Positions 17,765 through 26,975 of a DNA stretch of 64,000 bases are shown here, one piece after another. The notes below the pieces were generated by a model that worked only from the letters and a program-made list of their open reading frames with translations, did no database searches and was not told the origin of the DNA. Numbering within the stretch: the stretch's first letter is position 1; every line of letters begins with the position of its first letter. The position numbers were made by a program, and so were the translations under genes. The stretch comes from Niabella agricola (GTDB taxonomy: Bacteria; Bacteroidota; Bacteroidia; Chitinophagales; Chitinophagaceae): the NCBI RefSeq assembly GCF_021538615.1, contig NZ_JAJHIZ010000003.1, positions 3,410,001 through 3,474,000 on the forward strand, written 5' to 3'.

Positions 17765-17798
17765 AGCCGCCTCCGGTATGCCGGGGGCGGCTTTTTTT
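17765..17798 (+). terminator. Intrinsic terminator of ROK-SusC-SusD module 1
   Basis: AGCCGCCTCCGG and CCGGGGGCGGCT form a 12-bp GC-rich stem with one G-U pair around the loop TATG, followed by seven T residues. It lies 27 bases after the SusD stop and isolates module 1 from module 2. Confidence 0.92.
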
Positions 17799-17935
17799 AT
17801 GCGGGTGTCTGAAGTTGCTGGCTATCGGCAAAACCTCCGTTTCGACCGAAACAAGGGTTGAGGTGTTGTACCGGCGTATGATGAACGCAGGCGTAAGCTG
17901 ATAGATATATTTTTTTTGTAAAAAATAAAAAAATA

Positions 17936-17972
17936 TTAAAATACTTATTAATTATTTTAAAAAGTTCGTTAA
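17936..17972. promoter_or_regulatory. 37-bp imperfect inverted repeat: probable ROK operator 2
   Basis: TTAAAATACTTATTAA (17936-17951), spacer TTATT, TTAAAAAGTTCGTTAA (17957-17972). It aligns without gaps to the perfect palindrome before ROK 1 (31 of 37 bases), and ends 21 bases before the ROK 2 ATG. The symmetry is reduced compared with copy 1, mainly in the left arm. Confidence 0.6.
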
Positions 17973-17993
17973 TTTTGAATTAACGATTTATTC

Positions 17994-19208
17994 ATGCAAA
18001 AGCGATTGCTATATAAACATGCGATTTTCAGGGAGTTTTACTATGCAGGATCCTTGTCTTGTGCAGAATTGAGCTCCCGGATCGGCAAGAGTATTCCGCT
18101 CACTACCCAGATGCTCAATAATTTGATCGAGGAGGGGGTAGTAGAGGAAAATGGATTAGCCCCTTCAAACGGGGGGCGGCGCCCCGCAATGTATGCGGTA
18201 AAGCCAGATGCTATGTATTTGGTTGCGGTGGCCATGGATCAATTGATTACCCGGATCGCCATTGTTGATTTTCATAATAGGCCGGTAAGTGCTGTTGCAC
18301 AACATGAGTTGCCGTTGGCTAATAATCCCAACGCGCTGCAGCAGTTAAAAACCATCATTGAGCAGGCCATTAAAAAATCGAAAATTCCGAAGAAAAAAGT
18401 GCTGGGAGTGGGTATTGGAATGCCGGGGTTTATTGATGCGCTGCAGGGGATTAATTATTCGTTTTTTCCGAATGAAAGTAAGAGCATTGCGGGTTATCTG
18501 AGTCATGCATTGGGTGTGCCGGTTTACATCGATAATGATTCCAGTATTGTGGCGCTGGCGGAGCATCGTTTTGGAGCGGCTGCGGGAACGCGTAATACAA
18601 TGGTGGTGAACCTGGGCTGGGGCGTGGGATTGGGCCTGATTCTCAACAATCAGTTGTACCGCGGTGAAAACGGATTTGCGGGAGAGTTTAGCCATATTCC
18701 TTTCTTTAATAACAATAAGGTATGCTCCTGCGGGAAGAGAGGTTGTCTGGAAACCGAAACTTCATTAAAGGTGATTATTGAGAAGGCAGAGCAGGGATTG
18801 AAAAGAAAAAGTACGGCGGCTTTTTTAAAAAAAGACTTTCGCACCGGCTCTGTCGAGCAGGATTGGCAGGCGATTGTAAAAGCCGCACAGATGGGCGACG
18901 AGTATGTGGTGAAATTACTTACCGCTGCGGGTTATGACATCGGAAGGGGCGTGGCCGTACTGATTCACCTGTTTAACCCGGAACTAATTGTGCTAAGCGG
19001 GCGTGGTGCCCAGGCAGGCCGTATCTGGCAGGCCCCGGTGCTGCAGGCGGTGAACGAACACTGCATTCCCCGCCTGGTGGGCAACACGCTGGTCAAAATG
19101 TCAACCCTGGGGCATAAGGCGGAGTTAATCGGCGCTGCGGCATTGGTGTTAGAAAACCTGTCGAGGTCAAAAATAAAAGAAACAGCTAAAAAAGTTGTTT
19201 TGCAATAA
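17994..19208 (+). CDS. ROK-family transcriptional repressor (module 2)
   Basis: 404 residues, same architecture as the ROK at 11374: winged helix (SCAELSSRIGKSIPLTTQMLNNLI, wing NGGRRPAMY), ROK fold with IDNDSS, GEFSH and the C-S-C-G-x-x-G-C-L-E zinc motif, no ATP-binding DxGxT. The two proteins differ at many positions in the winged helix and first lobe, but from about residue 285 to 370 they are identical over roughly 84 residues, although the DNA there has many synonymous differences. The winged-helix recognition region is also well conserved, so the two repressors may cross-bind. Heads the operon with SusC (49-base gap) and SusD. Confidence 0.92.
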   Translation: MQKRLLYKHAIFREFYYAGSLSCAELSSRIGKSIPLTTQMLNNLIEEGVVEENGLAPSNGGRRPAMYAVKPDAMYLVAVAMDQLITRIAIVDFHNRPVSAVAQHELPLANNPNALQQLKTIIEQAIKKSKIPKKKVLGVGIGMPGFIDALQGINYSFFPNESKSIAGYLSHALGVPVYIDNDSSIVALAEHRFGAAAGTRNTMVVNLGWGVGLGLILNNQLYRGENGFAGEFSHIPFFNNNKVCSCGKRGCLETETSLKVIIEKAEQGLKRKSTAAFLKKDFRTGSVEQDWQAIVKAAQMGDEYVVKLLTAAGYDIGRGVAVLIHLFNPELIVLSGRGAQAGRIWQAPVLQAVNEHCIPRLVGNTLVKMSTLGHKAELIGAAALVLENLSRSKIKETAKKVVLQ

Positions 19209-19257
19209 TACCTATAAAATAAGCCAAACATTTTATAATTATTTAAATGAGAAAAAA

Positions 19258-22200
19258 ATGAAGAAGAAACATGTATTGTTTGTTTTCGTCGCTTTGCTGT
19301 TGGGCTATGGAAGCCTGCAGGCTCAGGTTAAGCGGACGATAACTGGCGTGATCACTGATGCGGAGGGAAAGCCTGTTCCAGGTGCCACGATAACGGTAAA
19401 GGGTCGCAGTCAGGCTACGGTTGCCAATGAAAAGGGAGAATATTCCATTAATGTGGAAGGTAGTCCTGAATTGGAGGTTAGCTCTGTTGGGTTCGCAACA
19501 AAGGTACTAAGGGTAACCGGGAATAATACGTTGTCAATAATATTAGCGGCCGATCAGGGCAGTTTGGAAGGTGTTGTTGTTACTGCACTTGGTGTAAAAC
19601 GGCAACAGCGTTCTTTGGGATATGCAACCTCAACTGTGTCTGCCGGGGATCTTGTAAAAACGGCACCTACAAATTTTGCAGCGGCATTATACGGAAAAGT
19701 ACCTGGGTTGCAGGTGTCTTCCGCTCCCGGAGGTTCCACAGCGGGTGTGGTGATGCAATTGAGAGGGTTAAACTCTATTAGCTATAGCTCTACCCCATTA
19801 ATCGTTCTTGATGGTATTCCAATCAGAGACGGCGGCTTCAATAGTGGTGATTATTGGGGAGATGGCCGTGTACGGGGAAATGGTCTGATTGATTTGAACC
19901 TGGAAGATATGGAAAGCGTTACGGTCCTTAAGGGCGCCGCTGCCGCTGCATTGTATGGTTCTGAAGGTAAAAACGGTGTTCTTTTGCTTACCTCAAAGAA
20001 AGCAAAAGGGAAAGGATTCTCGGTTGATTTTAATGCTACCTACTTCCAGGATCGGGTAGCCTACTTGCCACGTCTTCAAAATGTAAGAGGAGCTGGCTTC
20101 CCGGTTCCCTATGGTGTATATCAAAGCGATGCTGATGGGTTTGGAAGTTATACCCTGAATGGTACAAAGTATAGAACGAATGTTCAAGCTGGTTTGAACT
20201 TCGGGCCACTGTTCGATGGTAAGCCGATTCTTACATGGGACGGCCAGGTGCGGCCCTATTCGGCGCAGCCGGACCGGTATGCGAACTTATTTCAGAAAGG
20301 CCAGAATTCAACACAAAACATAGCCGTTAGCAGTGCAACGGATAAGGCAGACATTCGTTTGTCATTAACACATCAAAGATTTGAAGGTATAAGCAAGAAC
20401 TCAAAGGATGAAAAATTGAATGCCAATTTTAACAGCACGGTTCGATTCAGTAAGAACTATTCAATGGATTTGATGATCAATTACATCAATCAGAACGTTC
20501 ATAATCGTCCTTTTTTAGTTGATCGAATGGTAAATAATTTTACGGGTATGATGCCGGCATTTGATAATGGCGACTGGTATTTTAACAAGTATAGAACCAG
20601 CCTTGGTTATAAATATGTTACCGGTAGTAACCGAAGCCTGACCCCTGACGAAAACATTAAGATTCCCAACTACCGTACCGATATCCTGGATTATGTATGG
20701 AATCTTATGTCAAATAATGTAGATGAATACAATAACCGGTTAATATCGAGTATTACAAACACGTTGAAAATTACGAATGACCTTTCCTTGCGTGGAAAAA
20801 TAGCAACAGATCTTTCTTTTAACAGAACCTTGAATAAATCACTTTCTTCACAACCGATAGCTTATGGCCCGTCGGGCGGATATACACAATCTACATATAA
20901 TTATAATATCCTGTACGGCGATGTCTTACTGAATTACAATAAGCAAATTTCCGAAGACTTTAGTCTGTCGGCTACAGCGGGTTATACTGCAAGGGATGAA
21001 AAAGGCATGAACACCAGCGTGGGAACAAATGGTGGATTGGGCGTGGAAAATAAATTTGACCTGACCGCATCCTACAACACGCCCTATAATAGCAGCGGAA
21101 GTCAAACTTATTTAACAACAGATGCTTTTCTGGGCACTTTAAATTTTAACTACAAGAATTATGCTTTCCTGGAAGGTACAATACGAAGGGATAGAACATC
21201 TACCATGAATCCCCAAAATAATACATTTACGTATCCTGCTGTAAATGGTAGTCTTATTCTATCGGATATCTTCAAGCTGCCGCAGGTAATTAATTATGCT
21301 AAGCTGCGTGCTTCGTGGGGGGTAGTTGGTAGCTATCCCGCAGCCTACCTGGCCAACGTGGCTTATAATACTGGTAATCTTGGCGTGCAAACTTCAGGCG
21401 GTAACCCCGTGTTAACTACTTCCACCATTACAAATCCATACGGGAATGACAACATCAGACCTGAGAAAAAGAAAACTTTAGAGTTCGGTCTGGCCGTTGA
21501 AACATTCAATAAGCGGCTTAATTTTGATGTTTCGTACTATCATGATAAAGTATATGATCTTATCATAAACCTGACACTTCCTCAAAGTATGGGGGCTTCC
21601 ACTATTTTATCGAATGTGGCCGAACTTTCAAACAAAGGATTTGAGGCGAACATTAATGCAACGCCTATACAAACCAGAGATTTTCGATGGAATCTTACGT
21701 TAAACTACTTTACGAATACCAATAAAATCGTTAAACTGGCAAATGGCTCTAAAGAGCTGATTCACGCTGATAATGATGGAAACGCGTATCAGATAAAATC
21801 CGTAGTTGGTCAGCCCGTGGGTGATATCTATGTACACCCCACCCTGGTAAACGACAACGGTCAGGCAATTATTACTGACGATGGTTTATATCAACAGGAT
21901 CCCAACAAAATGGTGTCGGGAGGAAACAGCCAGGTAAAAGGTGCGGGTGGTATTCTGAACACATTTACCTATAAGAATTTTGCATTAACATTTAATGCGG
22001 ATTTCAAATACGGGGGGTATGTGATTCCAACCGGTTTGTTTTGGATGAATAGCCGTGGTATAACTGAAGAAAGCCTTAAGTACATGGATGCAGCTCACGG
22101 CGGACTTAGTTATTATTTGGATGCAGATGGAAAGGGCATTGCAACAACAGGTACATCCGGACCCAAAGGAGAGACGGTTTTGCATGATGGTATGCTGTTG

Positions 22201-22578
22201 AAGGGCGTTACAGCTGATGGCAAAGAGAATACGAATATTATATCCCAGGCATATTATTATTGGAATATTTATAATTGGGGAGGACCCCAGTATTCGCCGA
22301 GTGCGTTGTATAATTTATATGTACAAAAAAACAATTACATCAAAATGAGAGAGATATCACTTGCATACACCCTGCCTTCCAAGATTGCCTCAAAAGTTTG
22401 GGCACAGCGGGTGACGGTTTCTGTATTTGCAAGAAATCCATTCTACTTATACCGGACTATAAAGGATATGGACGCAGAGCAGCTAACTACAAGCAATGTG
22501 TGGTACAACAATCTTAACAACGCCGGAAGCCAGCCGTCTACCAGGACTTTTGGTGCAATGATTCGGGCAACATTTTAA
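19258..22578 (+). CDS. SusC-like TonB-dependent outer-membrane transporter (module 2)
   Basis: 1106 residues from the ATG at 19258. I prefer it to the in-frame ATG at 19195 (inside the end of the ROK gene) because it begins a signal peptide, KKKHVLFVFVALLLGYGSLQAQ, that matches SusC of module 1. Regulatory-like domain (TGVITDAEGKPVPGATITV), plug motifs (VVVTALGVKRQQRSLGYA, PLIVLDGIPI, AAAALYGSEGKNGVLLLTSKK) and a barrel ending in FGAMIRATF. The plug and barrel are strongly diverged from module 1, suggesting a different ligand. The coding sequence is visibly richer in A+T than module 1 and the GH3 gene. Confidence 0.95.
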   Translation: MKKKHVLFVFVALLLGYGSLQAQVKRTITGVITDAEGKPVPGATITVKGRSQATVANEKGEYSINVEGSPELEVSSVGFATKVLRVTGNNTLSIILAADQGSLEGVVVTALGVKRQQRSLGYATSTVSAGDLVKTAPTNFAAALYGKVPGLQVSSAPGGSTAGVVMQLRGLNSISYSSTPLIVLDGIPIRDGGFNSGDYWGDGRVRGNGLIDLNLEDMESVTVLKGAAAAALYGSEGKNGVLLLTSKKAKGKGFSVDFNATYFQDRVAYLPRLQNVRGAGFPVPYGVYQSDADGFGSYTLNGTKYRTNVQAGLNFGPLFDGKPILTWDGQVRPYSAQPDRYANLFQKGQNSTQNIAVSSATDKADIRLSLTHQRFEGISKNSKDEKLNANFNSTVRFSKNYSMDLMINYINQNVHNRPFLVDRMVNNFTGMMPAFDNGDWYFNKYRTSLGYKYVTGSNRSLTPDENIKIPNYRTDILDYVWNLMSNNVDEYNNRLISSITNTLKITNDLSLRGKIATDLSFNRTLNKSLSSQPIAYGPSGGYTQSTYNYNILYGDVLLNYNKQISEDFSLSATAGYTARDEKGMNTSVGTNGGLGVENKFDLTASYNTPYNSSGSQTYLTTDAFLGTLNFNYKNYAFLEGTIRRDRTSTMNPQNNTFTYPAVNGSLILSDIFKLPQVINYAKLRASWGVVGSYPAAYLANVAYNTGNLGVQTSGGNPVLTTSTITNPYGNDNIRPEKKKTLEFGLAVETFNKRLNFDVSYYHDKVYDLIINLTLPQSMGASTILSNVAELSNKGFEANINATPIQTRDFRWNLTLNYFTNTNKIVKLANGSKELIHADNDGNAYQIKSVVGQPVGDIYVHPTLVNDNGQAIITDDGLYQQDPNKMVSGGNSQVKGAGGILNTFTYKNFALTFNADFKYGGYVIPTGLFWMNSRGITEESLKYMDAAHGGLSYYLDADGKGIATTGTSGPKGETVLHDGMLLKGVTADGKENTNIISQAYYYWNIYNWGGPQYSPSALYNLYVQKNNYIKMREISLAYTLPSKIASKVWAQRVTVSVFARNPFYLYRTIKDMDAEQLTTSNVWYNNLNNAGSQPSTRTFGAMIRATF

Positions 22579-22597
22579 TACTGAAAAAGATACTAAT

Positions 22598-24169
22598 ATG
22601 AAAAAAATAATTTTTGCTACGGTTATTGTTGCTGTTACAGGAATAGTGTCCTGTACCAAACAGCAGTTCGCCGACCATTATATTAATCCTAAAACAGTAG
22701 GAACGACAACGATCGAAAAGCAATTTGCTGGTTTTATCGCAGCCGATCTCGACTATGTCATGTATAAATATTGGAATTATTTTGTTGTTCTTCAAAATAC
22801 GGCATTGCCCTGGTCGCAGGCTGTGGGCGTTAATAATATTCCTGCAAGATATGTGCCGGGTGCGGCAGCTGTATCAGACCGGTGGTCCAACTTTTATAAC
22901 TTTCTTGCGCAGTATAAAGAACTGCTGAACGTATATAACAAGTCTACGGATGAAGAAAAAGCAGCAAAGAAAATTTATGTTACTTTGGCAACGATTCATT
23001 TTTACGATCAATCTCAGAAAGTTGTAGATCTGCACGGTGATATTCCCTGGTCAGCCGCCGGCCTTTTAAGCACGAATAAGGGAGATGTGGGCGCTTCCTA
23101 TGCGAAGTATGACAAAGCCAGTGATATTTATACGAAAATGCTTGATGATTTAAAAGGATTTGCCGAAGAACTGAATACCGTTTCATTATCAGCGCCCGTA
23201 GCAGCAACGTTAAAATCACAGGATTTTATTAATCAGGGCGATATTACTTTGTGGAAGAAGTATTGCAATTCTTTGAGGATAAAGTTGCTGATGCGGGCTT
23301 CTGGTGTTGCTGCATTCCAGGCGAGGGCAAATACAGAAATTGCGTCCATTTTAAATAATCCCTCAAGTTATCCTGTTGTGACTTCCAATGATGATAAAAT
23401 AGCGATTGAAGTTTATAATGCCTCCTCCGGGGTCAATAATGGTACAGCTACAGGTCAGAGTGCAGCCTTTTATACGGGTCTTATTGGTTGGGGGGGTGGA
23501 GACATTCCATCAAAGCAATTAATTGATTATATGAAGGCGAACACTGACCCGAGATTATCGCTGATGTTTCAACCGGGTGCTAATGCCGGAGGTAATTATG
23601 CGGGCCTGGATCCAAGCTTACCTTCCAATACTCAGGCTGATTTAGCAAATGGAGGAACATTGTCACGTTATAATTTTACCAACATTTCGCAGAATATTAA
23701 TATCCCCGGGATGTTAATCAACGCTGCTGAAACCTATTTTTATATTTCGGAATATTATCTGAACAATGGTAATGATGCGGCAGCAAAAACAGCCTATGAA
23801 AATGGCGTTAAAATTTCTATAGACTATTATGCTTTCTTAAGCGGAGGAACAGTTAGTAATGTTTTAAAAACAGCATATTTGGCATCACCAGGCGTAATCT
23901 GGTTGGGTGCCAATGCAGCTAAATTAAATCTTATTGCAACGCAAAAATGGATCAATTATAGCGTACTGCAGCCGTTAGAAAACTGGGCCGAAGTAAGGCG
24001 TTTAAAACTACCCGCTTTAACATTCACAGCTGATAATACGAATGCACAAAAAATGCCACCCAGTCGCTGGCAATATCCGACAAATGAGCAAACATATAAT
24101 GCAGAAAATTATGCAGCAGTTAAAGACAACGATAAGATCACTACTAAAATCTTTTGGGACGTTAAGTAA
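22598..24169 (+). CDS. SusD-like outer-membrane lipoprotein (module 2)
   Basis: 523 residues with lipobox GIVSC (Cys19). SusD-like_2 type: NPKTVGTTTIEKQFAGFIAADL at the N-terminus, then HFYDQSQKVVDLHGDIPWS and a late AAETYFYISEYYLNNG helix. It starts 19 bases after its SusC and is shorter than the module 1 partner (649), consistent with a different ligand site. Like its SusC it is A+T-rich. The stop is followed 21 bases later by an intrinsic terminator, so the GH3 gene is partly insulated. Confidence 0.93.
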   Translation: MKKIIFATVIVAVTGIVSCTKQQFADHYINPKTVGTTTIEKQFAGFIAADLDYVMYKYWNYFVVLQNTALPWSQAVGVNNIPARYVPGAAAVSDRWSNFYNFLAQYKELLNVYNKSTDEEKAAKKIYVTLATIHFYDQSQKVVDLHGDIPWSAAGLLSTNKGDVGASYAKYDKASDIYTKMLDDLKGFAEELNTVSLSAPVAATLKSQDFINQGDITLWKKYCNSLRIKLLMRASGVAAFQARANTEIASILNNPSSYPVVTSNDDKIAIEVYNASSGVNNGTATGQSAAFYTGLIGWGGGDIPSKQLIDYMKANTDPRLSLMFQPGANAGGNYAGLDPSLPSNTQADLANGGTLSRYNFTNISQNINIPGMLINAAETYFYISEYYLNNGNDAAAKTAYENGVKISIDYYAFLSGGTVSNVLKTAYLASPGVIWLGANAAKLNLIATQKWINYSVLQPLENWAEVRRLKLPALTFTADNTNAQKMPPSRWQYPTNEQTYNAENYAAVKDNDKITTKIFWDVK

Positions 24170-24190
24170 GAAATAATATCCGTACTTTTC

Positions 24191-24228
24191 AGGCTACTTC
24201 AGCATCTGTTGGAGTGGCCTTTTTTTTA
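24191..24228 (+). terminator. Intrinsic terminator/attenuator between SusD 2 and GH3
   Basis: AGGCTACTTCA (24191-24201) pairs with TGGAGTGGCCT (24210-24220), using two G-U pairs, around an 8-base loop, followed by eight T residues. The GH3 ATG is only 12 bases after the T-run. The GH3 gene must therefore be expressed by read-through or from a promoter within the 3' part of the SusD gene. Confidence 0.8.
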
Positions 24229-24239
24229 ATAAATATGCT

Positions 24240-26909
24240 ATGCGCAAATCCATTTATATAATACTTGCGATCTGTTTTATGTATTCATCATTCTGTGGAA
24301 AAGCCCAACAGCTATTGCCCTACAAAAATTCCCGCTTGCCCATCGAAACCCGCGTACAGGACCTGCTTTCCCGCATGTCACCAGAGGAAAAGTTCTGGCA
24401 GCTATTTATGATACCGGGCGATTTGGACAAGGCTGCGCCGGATCAATATAAGAACGGCTTGTTTGGCTTCCAGGTGAGCGCGGCTACAACCGGTGCCGGT
24501 GAAGCGGCCCAGCAAATGCTGAGTTATAACCAGAGTAAGGAGAATGCGTTGACGCTGGCAAAGAAGATCAACGGCATCCAGCGCTATTTTATTGAAAATA
24601 CCCGGTTGGGGATCCCGTTATTGTTTTTTGATGAAGCACTGCATGGACTGGTGCGTAGCGACGCCACTTCCTTTCCCCAGTCCATCGGTTTGGCTGCCAC
24701 TTTTGATACGGCAATAATGCGCCAGGTAGCCAATGCCATCGCGGATGAAACAAAGCAAAGAGGGATCCGCCAGATCCTTACTCCGGTAGTGAACCTGGCC
24801 ACGGACGTGCGTTGGGGAAGAACGGAGGAAACCTATGGGGAAGATCCTTTTCTGACATCAGCAATGGGAGTTGTTTTTGTGAGCGCTTTTGAGAAAAAAA
24901 ATATCGTTACCACACCGAAACATTTTGTAGCGAATGTGGGCGATGGAGGACGCGATAGCTACCCCATTCACTGGAGTGAACGCTTTTTGGAGGAAACCCA
25001 TTTTTTGCCGTTTAAGGCTTGTTTTCAAAAAGGCGGAAGCCGGTCGGTTATGACAGCTTATAACTCATTGGATGGAACAGCCTGCACCGCAAACTCCTGG
25101 CTATTGAATACAAAACTGAAAAAAGAATGGGGCTTTAATGGTTTTGTAATTTCGGATGCGGGGGCAACCGGCGGGGCGCTGGTGCTGCATCATACGGCAA
25201 AAGATTACCCGGAGTCCGGTGTCCAGGCGATCAATGGCGGACTGGATGTGATTTTTCAGACCGACTACCAGCACTACAAATTATTTGCACCGCATTTTTA
25301 TGACGGGAAGATCAACCAGGAGCGGATCGATGATGCCGTGGCGCGGGTGCTGCGGGCAAAGTTTGAACTGGGGCTTTTTGAAACGCCCTATGTGGATGAA
25401 AAGAAGGCAGCCATAAAATATGACCATAAACCGGTGGCAAAACAGGCAGCGCTTGAATCGTTGGTGTTGCTGAAAAATGAAGACCGGATGCTTCCCTTTG
25501 CAAAAACGATCCGGAAGCTGGCGGTTATTGGCACCGATGCTGCCGAAGCCCGGCTGGGAGGATACAGCGGCCCGGGTACAAATAAGGTTTCTATACTGGA
25601 AGGGCTAAAAGAAAAGAACGGAGCCACCACCGAAATCCTGTATGCTCCCGGCCCGGGAAGGAGCGATAAAGCCTGGAAGATCATTCCGGCAGACCTGCTT
25701 TGGCATGCCGAAGGAACGGTTTTAAAAAGAGGGTTACGATTCAGTGTGTTTGACCGTATCGATTTTTCGGGTACGCCGGTTGATACAGGTACTGACCAGG
25801 CGATTGATAAGCTCTGGACGCTCTCCGGTCCATCCTCAAAGCTGCAGCAGGATTTTTATGCGGTTCGTTGGGAAGGTATGATCCGGCCGGATGCTTCAGG
25901 CGATTATCGGCTGGGATTGAGTGGTAACGATGGTTTTCGTCTGTATCTTGATGATGAGCTGGTCATTGACAACTGGAAAAAAGAGTCTTTCAGAACTGCG
26001 CTTGTCCCGGTTTCTTTTGTGAAAGGAAAAACGTATAAGCTAAAAGTAGAGTATTATGAACCGGTGGGTAATGGAAAACTGCAACTGATCTTCCAGGGTG
26101 CGGATGATCGGGCGGCCCGGATCCGCGAAGCCGTGGCTGTTGCTGAAAAGGCAGACGCGGTGGTAATTGCTGCGGGTATCGAAGAGGGAGAGTTTAGAGA
26201 TCGCGCCCTGTTATCGCTTCCCGGCATGCAGGAGGAACTGATACAACGGGTATCAAAAACAGGAAAGCCGGTTGTGGTACTGCTGGTGGGCGGAAGTGCT
26301 ATAACAATGAGCAATTGGATCTGCGGTGTAAAGTCCGTTCTGCAAGCCTGGTATCCGGGTGAGGAAGGCGGTCGTGCGGTTGCGGATGTATTGATGGGCG
26401 ACTATAATCCGGCCGGACGCCTACCCATTACCTTTCCGTTACATGAAGCCCAGCTGCCCCTGGTATACAATCATAAGCCGACGGGTCGAGGAGATGATTA
26501 TGAGAACCTGTCTGGCCGGCCGTTATTTCCCTTTGGTTTTGGGCTTAGTTATACAACATTTGAGTACAGCAATATCCGGCTCGATAAACCGGTCATTGGA
26601 ATTGCAGATTCGGTACGGGTACATTTTACCATAAAGAATACCGGAACAATGGCCGGCGATGAAGTGCCGCAGCTTTATATCCGTGATGATGAATCGTCGC
26701 TTGCACAGCCGGTGCTCGCCTTAAAAGGATTGCAACGGGTGCTGCTGAAGCCCGGAGATACAAAGGAACTTGATTTCCTGATCACACCGGAATTATTGCA
26801 GCTGCTGAACCAGCAGATGAAATGGGTGGTTGAGCCCGGGAGTTTTAGTATTATGATTGGCGCCTCTTCCGCGGACATCCGGTTGCGGACGACGTTGATA
26901 GTAGAGTAA
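24240..26909 (+). CDS. Glycoside hydrolase family 3 enzyme with PA14 insert
   Basis: 889 residues, signal peptide to about residue 23 (FCGKAQQ), so periplasmic or exported. GH3 N-terminal TIM-barrel (about 35-330) with the nucleophile Asp306 in GFVISDAGA; KHF at 227-229 is the usual substrate-binding pair region. The GH3 C-terminal domain is interrupted by a PA14 domain (about 486-620, YAVRWEGMIRP...GDYRLGLSGNDGFRLYLDD), then continues (VVIAAGIEEGEF) into a C-terminal FN3-like domain (GDEVPQLYIRD). This layout is typical of beta-glucosidases/xylosidases that trim oligosaccharides. It is the only glycosidase of the locus and suggests a beta-linked glycan as the inducer and ligand of the two SusCD pairs; the exact sugar cannot be read. 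Confidence 0.93.
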   Translation: MRKSIYIILAICFMYSSFCGKAQQLLPYKNSRLPIETRVQDLLSRMSPEEKFWQLFMIPGDLDKAAPDQYKNGLFGFQVSAATTGAGEAAQQMLSYNQSKENALTLAKKINGIQRYFIENTRLGIPLLFFDEALHGLVRSDATSFPQSIGLAATFDTAIMRQVANAIADETKQRGIRQILTPVVNLATDVRWGRTEETYGEDPFLTSAMGVVFVSAFEKKNIVTTPKHFVANVGDGGRDSYPIHWSERFLEETHFLPFKACFQKGGSRSVMTAYNSLDGTACTANSWLLNTKLKKEWGFNGFVISDAGATGGALVLHHTAKDYPESGVQAINGGLDVIFQTDYQHYKLFAPHFYDGKINQERIDDAVARVLRAKFELGLFETPYVDEKKAAIKYDHKPVAKQAALESLVLLKNEDRMLPFAKTIRKLAVIGTDAAEARLGGYSGPGTNKVSILEGLKEKNGATTEILYAPGPGRSDKAWKIIPADLLWHAEGTVLKRGLRFSVFDRIDFSGTPVDTGTDQAIDKLWTLSGPSSKLQQDFYAVRWEGMIRPDASGDYRLGLSGNDGFRLYLDDELVIDNWKKESFRTALVPVSFVKGKTYKLKVEYYEPVGNGKLQLIFQGADDRAARIREAVAVAEKADAVVIAAGIEEGEFRDRALLSLPGMQEELIQRVSKTGKPVVVLLVGGSAITMSNWICGVKSVLQAWYPGEEGGRAVADVLMGDYNPAGRLPITFPLHEAQLPLVYNHKPTGRGDDYENLSGRPLFPFGFGLSYTTFEYSNIRLDKPVIGIADSVRVHFTIKNTGTMAGDEVPQLYIRDDESSLAQPVLALKGLQRVLLKPGDTKELDFLITPELLQLLNQQMKWVVEPGSFSIMIGASSADIRLRTTLIVE

Positions 26910-26975
26910 AGAAAGCAGGCCCAGTGATATAAAGGCGCCCGGATTATCCTTTTGTCTGAAAAAGAACAGAAAGGT

